Assembly: GCF_000238355.1 (NCBI RefSeq) | Contig: NZ_AHCA01000003.1 | Span: 124,001-188,000, forward strand | From: Pseudoalteromonas haloplanktis ATCC 14393 | GTDB taxonomy: Bacteria; Pseudomonadota; Gammaproteobacteria; Enterobacterales; Alteromonadaceae | Direction: 5' to 3' | Length of the DNA: 64,000 bases | Shown: positions 44,102 through 51,445 of the stretch, piece after piece | How the letters are laid out: the number at the start of each line of letters is the position of its first letter | How positions within the stretch are numbered: the first letter of the stretch is position 1 | Made by a program: the position numbers and the translations under genes | Notes under the pieces: model-generated | Databases searched by the model: none | What the model was told of the DNA's origin: nothing | Seen by the model: only the letters and a program-made list of their open reading frames with translations

Positions 44102-44137
44102 TTATCAAAGCTCTTGCTAATTGAAAAGCTTTGATAA
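44102..44137. repeat. Inverted repeat upstream of the 63-aa gene
   Basis: TTATCAAAGCT and AGCTTTGATAA, 11-bp arms with a 14-base loop, in the untranslated leader. No T tract in the minus direction, so not a terminator; may be an operator or mRNA structure. Confidence 0.4.
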
Positions 44138-44168
44138 AAAGCCGCATCCCTGCGCACTTTTTGGTTAC

Positions 44169-44354
44169 TTAACTGGGTTGTGTTATGCCTTTATGCTTTG
44201 GTGGGTTGATGCCGACCAGCTGGCTTTGCACTACAAATGTGATGTTTTGAAATACAAAGTTGATATTTACTGGCTCTTTGCTTTTAGCTACGAGGGTTAC
44301 AATGCTTTGTAAGTCGCTGTGTTCGTTTACTTGAATTGTTGATTTAACTTCCAT
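44169..44354 (-). CDS. Small early prophage protein (61 aa)
   Basis: MEVKSTIQVNEHSDLQS..., beta-rich (NINFVFQNITFVVQ). Starts 12 bases after the DUF3164 gene, with an SD-like AGGAGC. No family recognised. Confidence 0.5.
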   Translation of the reverse strand: MEVKSTIQVNEHSDLQSIVTLVAKSKEPVNINFVFQNITFVVQSQLVGINPPKHKGITQPS

Positions 44355-44366
44355 GGTTAGTGCTCC

Positions 44367-44969
44367 TTATAGCTTGGCTATATCAAGTGAGATTGCGCGC
44401 TCTTGCTCGCCTACGGTTTCGTAAAAACGAATAAAGCGGGTTGAGTCTATGACTTGAATTGCATCGGCTATGATGTCCATAGCACGCTGCCATTTACCGC
44501 TGTCGTCAGTGATTTTAAGGCGACGCAAGCCAAGTACTTTTTGCACGCTGACTTTGCCTTTTTTGTCGGTGGCAAAGGTTTGCTCAATAATCAGTTTTAG
44601 GTTTTCGTTCGCGTTTTCGCTCCATTCGTTTAGGCATTCGTCGATTAACTCTTTTGCTATTAGCAGCTCTGGGCCAAGCTCGATGCTCTCTTGTACTTGC
44701 AGGGTGATTTTTTGCTTGTGATCAAAACTGCGTAGCGTGACGTTGCCCTTTTTACCGCCCATTTCTACTGCATACTCTTGGGCTAGTAAGCCCATAAATG
44801 CGTCAAACTCGCTCATTTGCTGCTTTTTAAACTCAGCAAGGGCTTGGCTTTGCCCTTTAGCTTTGGCAATGGCTGACTGCACAAACTCATGGCGAATAAT
44901 ATCGGCTGGGCGAATGCCTTTAAGTGGCACTTGATGGCCTTTATGATTAACTAAAAAATCTTGTGGCAT
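44367..44969 (-). CDS. DUF3164 family early phage protein
   Basis: 200 residues. DUF3164 traits: N-terminal DFLVNHKGHQVPLKGIRPAD, VTLRSFDHKQKITLQV, ALGLRRLKI-type segment (QKVLGLRRLKITD), and WQRAMDIIADAIQVIDSTRFIRFY. Common in the early region of Mu-like phages; biochemical role unknown. Confidence 0.85.
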   Translation of the reverse strand: MPQDFLVNHKGHQVPLKGIRPADIIRHEFVQSAIAKAKGQSQALAEFKKQQMSEFDAFMGLLAQEYAVEMGGKKGNVTLRSFDHKQKITLQVQESIELGPELLIAKELIDECLNEWSENANENLKLIIEQTFATDKKGKVSVQKVLGLRRLKITDDSGKWQRAMDIIADAIQVIDSTRFIRFYETVGEQERAISLDIAKL

Positions 44970-44975
44970 GGTGGT

Positions 44976-45182
44976 TTATCCTTCTATAAACATGATAATT
45001 TGGCCGTGTAATTTTGCTGGGCGAACTTGGCGTGTTTGCCCGTTTTTGGTTTCGGTTATTACTGGTAAATGTGCTGGGGCTTTGCCTGCCACTTCAATGA
45101 TGTGGCGGCTAAAGCCTTTATGTGAACTGATAACTCGCAGCCCTCTTTTTTGCAGTTCTATTAATATGTTGCGTAGTTCCAT
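44976..45182 (-). CDS. Small early prophage protein (68 aa)
   Basis: Basic protein with a short alpha/beta fold (MELRNILIELQKRGLRVISSHKG). Lies between an HTH gene and DUF3164, closely spaced on both sides. Unknown. Confidence 0.5.
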   Translation of the reverse strand: MELRNILIELQKRGLRVISSHKGFSRHIIEVAGKAPAHLPVITETKNGQTRQVRPAKLHGQIIMFIEG

Positions 45183-45184
45183 GG

Positions 45185-45514
45185 TTATTTACTCTCACAA
45201 ATTTTTGAGTGGGGGCAGCCATTACGACACGCCCTATAAAGTGCAACGCGTACATGATTAGTTGCTGCAAATTTTTTAGCCTGATGCTCTAGGCATACGT
45301 TAATTGGGATCACATCAAGGATTGGGCAATCAACAGTGCTTGCCATAAAAACACCTTCGACACGTTGCTGAATGACTTTGGTGTTTGCCTTGTATTTACC
45401 GTTTATTACTTGGCTTACAGTTGCTTTACTCACCCCTAGTTTTTGGGCTACGAGACGCATCCCTTGCGCTTTTGTTTCATCAGCAAGTACTTGCAACCAG
45501 TTAGTTGTAGTCAT
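45185..45514 (-). CDS. HTH protein with C-terminal Cys cluster, early region
   Basis: 109 residues: LacI/XRE-like HTH (LVAQKLGVSKATVSQVINGKY, about residues 21-41), then CPILDVIPINVC and CRNGCPHSKIC, a possible metal site. Probably an early regulator. Its start overlaps the winged-helix duplicate gene by 14 bases. Confidence 0.65.
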   Translation of the reverse strand: MTTTNWLQVLADETKAQGMRLVAQKLGVSKATVSQVINGKYKANTKVIQQRVEGVFMASTVDCPILDVIPINVCLEHQAKKFAATNHVRVALYRACRNGCPHSKICESK

Positions 45515-46103
45515 GCGCCTCTCCTAAGGTAACGGGAGCTATTTGCACTGTTTGGCGCTTTACTTCTTTGAACTTAACAAGCTTGTTTGTATTGGCATCA
45601 AACACTCCTTTAGTTTTGGGAATTGGCCGTTTAGGCCCGGTATTTTTAAGCATGCGGTAAATAGTTGTCTCCCCTGCTCGCTCTATTAAGGAACCTGAGC
45701 GCGGGGCATTTTTTACAACAAATATGTACCCTACTTTTTTAAGTATTGAGATATATGAACGAGCTGATGACAGCGAAACATTGGCGGTACTTGCCACTTG
45801 TCCTGCATCAAACTCATTTAGGATGCGCATTGATTGCCACATGCGTTGTCTCCCTGAGTTTTTATTGGTTACACCACTGTTTACTGGCTGTTCAAACGGG
45901 TTGTAACTGGAATTTAAAATGCTGTAGCTAACGTCCTCGTGATCAACATGTTCAGCAATTGCATTTGCTGCGACCAAGCGCTTTGCAAAGGCTTTTAGAC
46001 TGTCTAATGTGGTGTGCTGTACTGCATCGCGCACTTGCTGCAATGAGAATCGCTTTAGGATTCTCATTGCTTGCCATGCGTCTTGTAATTTTTGGCGGCT
46101 CAC
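45501..46103 (-). CDS. Early protein with two tandem winged-helix-like repeats
   Basis: 200 residues. Two related modules: AWQAMRILKRFSLQQVRDAV (about 9-28) and MWQSMRILNEFDAGQVASTA (about 88-107), each followed by an HTH-like helix pair, so the protein arose by internal duplication. Position after B fits Mu-like early genes. DNA binding is inferred. Confidence 0.6.
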   Translation of the reverse strand: MSRQKLQDAWQAMRILKRFSLQQVRDAVQHTTLDSLKAFAKRLVAANAIAEHVDHEDVSYSILNSSYNPFEQPVNSGVTNKNSGRQRMWQSMRILNEFDAGQVASTANVSLSSARSYISILKKVGYIFVVKNAPRSGSLIERAGETTIYRMLKNTGPKRPIPKTKGVFDANTNKLVKFKEVKRQTVQIAPVTLGEAHDYN

Positions 46104-46113
46104 TGGTTTTCCC

Positions 46114-46821
46114 CTACGCTTTTTTAAGGAAAAATTCTTTTGAGCCCCACTGTTGCAGGTCGATACTTGTTAAGCCGTTAGCAAGTGCGAATGCCTCTAT
46201 TTTTGATAGGCCAGTGATGATGCGGCGTACTTCGCCGTCAGTATCACTAAGTAGCTGTTTGAGTAAATCATCTTGAATAGTTAAAACAGGCTCGATTACT
46301 GCATTAACGATGATTTGTAAGTCTTCAAACTGGGTTGGCTTGAACTCTAACCATTCTGAAATACGGTTATAGAATTGACGATGACGCTGTAATTTACGGC
46401 GTACTGATTCCATGCCAATTAATACTACTGGGCAATACGTTAGGTCGTGTATATCTCGCACGATTTCTAGGGTGTTTTTGTCGTTTAATAGGTAGTCGGC
46501 TTCATCAATAAATAAAGTGCGATTAGAGATAGCCATGTGTTCAATGATGTAATTAAGCATGGCTTCACGGGTATAAATATCAGGACCGCTTAACTCTTTA
46601 ACTATTTGGCGCAGTAACTGGGTTAAACTCATGCCTGATGTAGCACGGATATAGATACCGTCGCAGCGGTTTACCAACCATGCCGTTGCGGTAGTTTTAC
46701 CTAGACCTGGATCACCGTAAATTAAGCCGATGCCTGGCACGCCATGCGCGCGCTGGGTTAGTGCTTCAACCATCATTTGAGTGGCTACTACGTTACTTAC
46801 GATCGCTATTTTAGTTTTCAT
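46114..46821 (-). CDS. B: Transposition ATPase MuB-like
   Basis: 235 residues, AAA+ ATPase: Walker A GDPGLGKTT (36-44), Walker B TLFIDEADYL (about 98-107). It lacks the N-terminal HTH of Mu B (312 residues), as do several relatives. It selects target DNA and activates the transposase. Twelve bases from the A stop. Confidence 0.9.
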   Translation of the reverse strand: MKTKIAIVSNVVATQMMVEALTQRAHGVPGIGLIYGDPGLGKTTATAWLVNRCDGIYIRATSGMSLTQLLRQIVKELSGPDIYTREAMLNYIIEHMAISNRTLFIDEADYLLNDKNTLEIVRDIHDLTYCPVVLIGMESVRRKLQRHRQFYNRISEWLEFKPTQFEDLQIIVNAVIEPVLTIQDDLLKQLLSDTDGEVRRIITGLSKIEAFALANGLTSIDLQQWGSKEFFLKKA

Positions 46822-46832
46822 GGTTTATTCCT

Positions 46833-49043
46833 TTACTGTTTATGCAATTGAGTTAGTGCAGCTGGTGCTGCGTTCATTTCTGTTAATAGGTCATCTAGTC
46901 GTGCTGATAAGCCACGGTTTTGCTGCTCCCACGTATTCAGCCAAAGCGCATCTACATCACTTAATTGGTTATTTAAGCGCTGCTTTTTGTGGTACATGGC
47001 CTTGTCTTGTGGGTTATTAAATAACGGGACTGGGTTGATATTTACCGCCGCAGTTTCATCACTTAACTGCTTACGACGTTTTTCAAATTCGCTTAGCTGC
47101 TCGTCGCTGTAGGTTGTGACAGGCTTGCTATCAAGTGCTTTAATTGCTGATTGAGTAATTACATTGGTATGTTCAACACTTTGTTTTGGTAACGTTGCAA
47201 GGGCTTTGTTTTGCGCGCTGTAATGGCTGATTACTTCGTTTGCTATATCTGATACATTCACTGATTTAGCTGTCTTTTTAAGCTCTTTCATCTTGCGTGA
47301 TGTTTCTGCTGCTTGGCTACGTTTTGCATGGTGCGCAACGTCTTGACGGGTCATACCTGCTGATTGAATTTCGTGATCTACCGCGACACAAATAAACTCG
47401 TTATTCATGCGATTAAATACGTAAATACGGCCCACGTTTTTAGGGTCCCATTTACATAGCACTTCATCACCTACGATTGCGCCAAGTTCTGGCGCAATAT
47501 AGAACCCGCCGCTTAGCTTGATGCCTTCTTTACCAACAATACGTAAGCCTCTGTTTGATGGCACTGGTTGCAGCATTACATCGAGTAAGCGCTCGTCTTT
47601 GATCACTTTGATTTGGTCGCGACTTGCTGCGAATAAGTCAAAAGGTGTTTTGTTGCCTATGTTGCTGTGTGGCTTGTGGTGGTAACGGTTGTCTATCCAG
47701 TTATCTACAAACGCTTGCAGCTGCTGGGCTGTCATGTTGATTTCGATTGCTGATTTATCGCCGCCTTGCTTTGCTAATAAGCGTTGTGCAAATGTTTTGC
47801 GCGCTTCGATTGCTTGACGTTCTGAAACGTTATGCCCTATATAGCCTGTTAGTAGCTCAGTTAAATCATGCGAAAACGTTTTGAAAAAGCGCTCGATATA
47901 TGGCTTTTCTTCACCGCTAAATGGCCGTGTTGTTTCGTGCTTTATGTCGAGTGCATCAAACACACTAGTAATTTGAATTGATGTGTAGTCTTTGCCGTTA
48001 TCAGTACGAGCAATTTCAGGGATACCCCAATCAAGTATGGCTTTACGGATAACTAAACAAATACCGGTGCTGTCGCTAGTTGGGTGGATCACAACTTTAG
48101 AACGGCGTGTAAATACGTCGATAATGCCGATTAGCGAGTGACGGCCATCAACGAGCATTACGTCAGACGGGGTTGAATCGAACTCCCATAACTGATTAAT
48201 ACGTTTAATATTTTCGTCCATTTTACCCATCGCGCTCATATACTTATTTTTCCAAGCATCTGGGTTTGCCATTTTTGTGTAGAGCGCGCTGTTGTCGCGC
48301 TTCCAACGTGTTAGCCATTCACGGATTGTGGTCTCTGCTGGGATAGCTTTACCCTGGCTGTAAAAGCGAGCTATTAGCCCCTCTTTTACTTGCGTGGCTT
48401 TTACGTGTGGGTATTGGTAAATCATAGCGATGCAAAAATCGCTAAGCTCTGGATCAGAGTCGATAATTGATTTACCTGAGCGTTTTGCTTTAACTGCCAG
48501 CCCTGCTACGCCTTTTTGATCTACCGTTTTTTGCCAGCGCAATAAGGTAATACGCGAAACGGATGGGATTAAGCTTTTGTGCTCTGCTGGTATATCTAAC
48601 AAGCCTTGGTTATAGCGCTCACTAAATAGATCAAACCCTAAAACTTTAGGTAGACTGTTCGCACTTACAAACTCTTTTGCTGCGTTTAATAAATAGATTT
48701 TCGCACTTGCTTTGGGTGGAATATTCTCAAGCCCTGCGAGTTGCTTTAAGTTTTGATGCTTAAGTTCTGTTGTTAGTTGTTGGTTTAAACGATCACTTTG
48801 TTCGTTCACAGCAAGGTATCCTTTACCACTTTGAGCTGCTGGCGATTGATTAGCTTGAATCATTGCTTGTTGCACTTGCACACAAATATGTGCAGGAAGT
48901 TCAACAAGTGCATACTTGCGAACTTTTCCACCTCGGCCTTTTACTTCTGTATAGGGCCATGCCTCAGCCTTAGCTTTTAATTGAATACTGCGCTTACTTA
49001 CTAACAAGAATGCAGCTATTTGGTGAGCTGTTAATAGTTCCAT
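46833..49043 (-). CDS. A: DDE transposase MuA-like
   Basis: 736 residues. N-terminal winged DNA-binding domain (KRSIQLKAKAEAW), then helical end-binding domains (HTH around 155-245). The rve catalytic core has D289 (WEFDSTPSD), D348 (ARTDNGKDY) and E384 (PYIERFFKTF). A Mu C-terminal beta-barrel follows and a tail that should contact B and ClpX. All catalytic residues are present, so transposition should be possible. Overlaps ner by one base. Confidence 0.95.
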   Translation of the reverse strand: MELLTAHQIAAFLLVSKRSIQLKAKAEAWPYTEVKGRGGKVRKYALVELPAHICVQVQQAMIQANQSPAAQSGKGYLAVNEQSDRLNQQLTTELKHQNLKQLAGLENIPPKASAKIYLLNAAKEFVSANSLPKVLGFDLFSERYNQGLLDIPAEHKSLIPSVSRITLLRWQKTVDQKGVAGLAVKAKRSGKSIIDSDPELSDFCIAMIYQYPHVKATQVKEGLIARFYSQGKAIPAETTIREWLTRWKRDNSALYTKMANPDAWKNKYMSAMGKMDENIKRINQLWEFDSTPSDVMLVDGRHSLIGIIDVFTRRSKVVIHPTSDSTGICLVIRKAILDWGIPEIARTDNGKDYTSIQITSVFDALDIKHETTRPFSGEEKPYIERFFKTFSHDLTELLTGYIGHNVSERQAIEARKTFAQRLLAKQGGDKSAIEINMTAQQLQAFVDNWIDNRYHHKPHSNIGNKTPFDLFAASRDQIKVIKDERLLDVMLQPVPSNRGLRIVGKEGIKLSGGFYIAPELGAIVGDEVLCKWDPKNVGRIYVFNRMNNEFICVAVDHEIQSAGMTRQDVAHHAKRSQAAETSRKMKELKKTAKSVNVSDIANEVISHYSAQNKALATLPKQSVEHTNVITQSAIKALDSKPVTTYSDEQLSEFEKRRKQLSDETAAVNINPVPLFNNPQDKAMYHKKQRLNNQLSDVDALWLNTWEQQNRGLSARLDDLLTEMNAAPAALTQLHKQ

Positions 49044-49312
49044 TATTCAACCCTCATTAATTTACGGCGGCCTGCTTTACGATTTGGTTTACCATCAACT
49101 CCATAGCGTTCAGGCCATATTTCAAAGGCACTGACGCCAATTACTTCGGCAATTATTTTTTCAACTACGGGGTAAGGCCGATGTAAAGCGGTTTGCACAG
49201 CGTTTGATGTATAGCCACGACTAAATGAAAGTTGACGACAAGACCAACCCTCAACTTCTAAGGCTGCCTTTATTTCTGTTACCGTCCAACCTGGACGATT
49301 TGCATGTTCCAT
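49043..49312 (-). CDS. ner: Ner-like early regulator
   Basis: 89 residues from ATG 49312 (AAGGGG upstream), a Ner/Nlp-type HTH: WTVTEIKAALEVEGWSCRQLSFSRGYTSNAVQTAL, then YPVVEKIIAEVIG, FEIWPERY. It represses early and c transcription in Mu to lock the lytic switch. Divergent from c. Confidence 0.85.
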   Translation of the reverse strand: MEHANRPGWTVTEIKAALEVEGWSCRQLSFSRGYTSNAVQTALHRPYPVVEKIIAEVIGVSAFEIWPERYGVDGKPNRKAGRRKLMRVE

Positions 49313-49600
49313 TTTATGCACCCCTTCGTGTGTTTTTTGTATTCATGCACACAAATATATACACACAAAGTTGTGCATACAAGAGTTATTTGCACACATT
49401 TAAGTGCATTGCAATTAAGGTATTGATTTATATGTGAAATTAATTTTTTAGTTTTTTGCTTGGCTGGATCGCGCTTCGCGCTTTGAAGTGCGAAGAGATC
49501 GCACTTTGAAGAAAAGCTGATTTTCAATTTTTATTTTGTATGCACTCGCTTGTGTGATTAAATACTGTAATGTCCACGATCATAACTATTGATAAAGTTA
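49313..49600. promoter_or_regulatory. c/ner divergent control region with repressor operator repeats
   Basis: TGCACACA occurs at 49346 and 49391, ACACACAAA at 49361, the inverted TTGTGCAT at 49371 and AAGTGCATT near 49402; a related TGCACTCGCTTGTGTG lies near 49541. Another motif, GATCGC.CTT, is repeated at 49467 and 49497 with CTTCGC/GCGAAG arms between. These are likely operators for c and Ner and contain the early and c promoters. Confidence 0.6.
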
Positions 49601-50209
49601 ATGCCTGCATTCAATGAGTACTTAAAAACGTTAAGAGAACGTAAGTTCTTAGATATCGGAACAGTAGCCGAACGAACTGGCGTGCATAGAAACACTCAAT
49701 CAAAATATGAGGATAGTCGCGATCCCCCTTTCGATTATTTAGTGGAGTTTTCAGCTTTAGTTGATGAGCCATTTATCAATGTTTTATTAAAACGCCTGGA
49801 TGATTCTAAAGCTTCACCAAATGCAATTGATCGTGCGTTAGACTCTTTAAAACCAACGCCTGTGGCCCATAATCAGAGCCAGCTGAGTGACGAAAATCAT
49901 ACTGATAAGTTACAAGTTCAACTAAGTGAAGAGTCACACACGCTTATTCCAGCAGGTGCATTAGTTTCTATAGATACTAGCAATAAAACTATTGATGCTG
50001 ATTCGATTTATGGGTTTTTAAACCCAATGAATGGTGGTTATTTTGCAGCCAAGTTAAAGCTTACAAATTCTAAGCTTCATTTGTTGTTTGATCACCCTAC
50101 TCGTAAAGACTTGAGCTTTGCAATTGAAGGTGGTGAAACCGAATCTCATTACATTCTAAAAACACTCGGTTTATTAGGAAAAGTTGTGAAAGCTGAGCTT
50201 AGCTTTTAA
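49601..50209 (+). CDS. c: Phage repressor c (XRE-type HTH)
   Basis: From ATG 49601, 202 residues; TTG 49589 is also in frame. N-terminal XRE HTH (LDIGTVAERTGVHRNTQSKYEDS, about residues 17-39). The C-terminal domain resembles a LexA/CI-type fold (TLIPAGALVSIDT...YFAAKL) but I see no clear Ser-Lys peptidase dyad, so cleavage-based induction is uncertain. It is the only gene on the plus strand in the prophage, next to the end, like Mu c. Confidence 0.8.
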   Translation: MPAFNEYLKTLRERKFLDIGTVAERTGVHRNTQSKYEDSRDPPFDYLVEFSALVDEPFINVLLKRLDDSKASPNAIDRALDSLKPTPVAHNQSQLSDENHTDKLQVQLSEESHTLIPAGALVSIDTSNKTIDADSIYGFLNPMNGGYFAAKLKLTNSKLHLLFDHPTRKDLSFAIEGGETESHYILKTLGLLGKVVKAELSF

Positions 50210-50382
50210 TTTATCAATGAACGCCGTTTTTATCACGGTTTCGTACTTTTATTTATCATTAATTCGCGGTTTGTCTTTTCGCGCTTTATTTTTATAAAAC
50301 AGCGCTTAAACCCTTATTTATCCCGCGTTTTCCCATCTATTCTTATCTATTCCCTAGTTATCATTTAGATCTGTTAGTTACA
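50210..50382. repeat. Prophage terminus corresponding to Mu L end, with repeated TTATC motifs
   Basis: TTATC(A/C) recurs six times (about 50213, 50230, 50253, 50328, 50343, 50358), several followed by CGCGTTT-like sequence as in MuA-binding sites. The end reads TTAGTTACA with terminal CA at 50381-50382. No gene. Confidence 0.75.
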
Positions 50383-50387
50383 ACAGC
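50383..50387. repeat. Target-site duplication, right copy (ACAGC)
   Basis: ACAGC immediately after the terminal CA of the prophage; identical to 14606-14610. Confidence 0.85.
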
Positions 50388-50861
50388 TCAGAAAACATAC
50401 TTAACTGCTGTAGCAATGTGCTATCGGGATTAATTAAATATCAATATACGCTCTAAACATACAACTAACTCAATGATAACAAACAACAAAGAAAATGTTT
50501 TTTGCGATTTATTTCATCACTATGCTAATAATATAAAGAGTGAGATCTCCAGATAATTTTTTTTCAATAAAGGACTGGGTTAATGAATTGCTAAATTGAA
50601 TCTGGCTAAGTTGGCGACTGTACTCAGTTGCGCTAAAAAAGTGCATTTCATAAATTTATTCATACTAAAGTAGATAAATGATCACTTTATATAATTTTCA
50701 TCGTGGTCAAATTGATTGTTTATTAGTCTTGGGAATTAGCAATTCTATAAAATTGGTCGATCTAATACTGTAAAATAAGGACAAAAAAAGCCACAAAACA
50801 GCCAGATCGAACATAAAAACATCGAACAGACTGCTTTTTTTTGTTTATAAGGTTTTATGTG
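50388..50861. other. Host intergenic DNA right of the prophage
   Basis: A+T-rich, 474 bases, with no convincing gene. It continues the intergenic region that begins at 14071 in the uninserted chromosome and leads to the tRNA-Asn promoter. Confidence 0.5.
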
Positions 50862-50890
50862 TTGACACTTTGCAGCGCGGTCATTAATAT
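50862..50890 (+). promoter_or_regulatory. Strong promoter of the tRNA-Asn array
   Basis: TTGACA (50862-50867), 17-base spacer, TAATAT (50885-50890), then a GC-rich discriminator (CGCCCC) as in stringently controlled stable RNA promoters. Position is 28 bases before the first tRNA. Confidence 0.85.
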
Positions 50891-50917
50891 TTCGCCCCGT
50901 TGAAAGGCACATACGCT

Positions 50918-50994
50918 TCCCCCTTAGCTCAGTTGGTTAGAGCGACGGACTGTTAATCCGCAGGTCCCCCGTTCGAGTCGGGGAGGGGGAGCCA
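50918..50994 (+). tRNA. tRNA-Asn (GTT), copy 1
   Basis: 77 bases with TCCCCCT/AGGGGGA acceptor stem, D loop AGCTCAGTTGGTTAGAGC, anticodon GTT in CTGTTAA, T loop GTTCGAGTC and encoded CCA. Confidence 0.97.
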
Positions 50995-51015
50995 ATCTTT
51001 TCAGCCATAAACGAT

Positions 51016-51092
51016 TCCCCCTTAGCTCAGTTGGTTAGAGCGACGGACTGTTAATCCGCAGGTCCCCCGTTCGAGTCGGGGAGGGGGAGCCA
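51016..51092 (+). tRNA. tRNA-Asn (GTT), copy 2
   Basis: Identical in all 77 bases to copy 1; 21-base spacer. Confidence 0.97.
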
Positions 51093-51113
51093 AGTTTATG
51101 TATATGATATTGT

Positions 51114-51190
51114 TCCCCCTTAGCTCAGTTGGTTAGAGCGACGGACTGTTAATCCGCAGGTCCCCCGTTCGAGTCGGGGAGGGGGAGCCA
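51114..51190 (+). tRNA. tRNA-Asn (GTT), copy 3
   Basis: Identical to copy 1; 21-base spacer of different sequence. Confidence 0.97.
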
Positions 51191-51217
51191 AATCATAGAA
51201 AATTAAGTTATTGTAGT

Positions 51218-51294
51218 TCCCCCTTAGCTCAGTTGGTTAGAGCGACGGACTGTTAATCCGCAGGTCCCCCGTTCGAGTCGGGGAGGGGGAGCCA
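51218..51294 (+). tRNA. tRNA-Asn (GTT), copy 4
   Basis: Identical to copy 1; 27-base spacer. No clear terminator hairpin follows before the next gene at 51446. Confidence 0.97.
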
Positions 51295-51445
51295 ACTTAA
51301 AGAATCCATTAGACTTTCCTAAACAATTCCACTACTCTACTAATGTCAAAACATTTATTCTGAATATACAATTAACCTGTATAAAAATATTTTGATTAAT
51401 CAAGGATTTGATTCCTTTCCCTTTGATCTACTAAAAGAATAAGAC

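Larger units (their letters stand above)
14611..50382. mobile_element. Complete Mu-like transposable prophage (35.8 kb)
   Basis: The termini are TGTAGCCGAC... at 14611 and, read inward from 50382 on the minus strand, TGTAACTAAC... They share TGTA.C..AC and a following CTAA.TTGATAA-like motif, and are flanked by the 5-bp repeat ACAGC. Inside are recognisable Mu counterparts: c, ner, A, B, gemA, mor, endolysin, holin, gp24-29, F, G, I/Z, T, gp35-37 and tape measure. The repressor (Mu left) end is at the right of the window. Only gene G appears damaged, so the prophage may be active. Confidence 0.95.

Noticed and set aside
47920-47945. Partial late-promoter core (TGGCCGTGTTGTTTCGTG)
   Set aside because: Inside the transposase coding region, several mismatches, no gene start at the right distance.
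50918-51294. Four direct repeats with 21-27 base spacers, CRISPR-like at first sight
   Set aside because: Each repeat folds as a complete tRNA-Asn with CCA; too long for CRISPR repeats and no cas genes.
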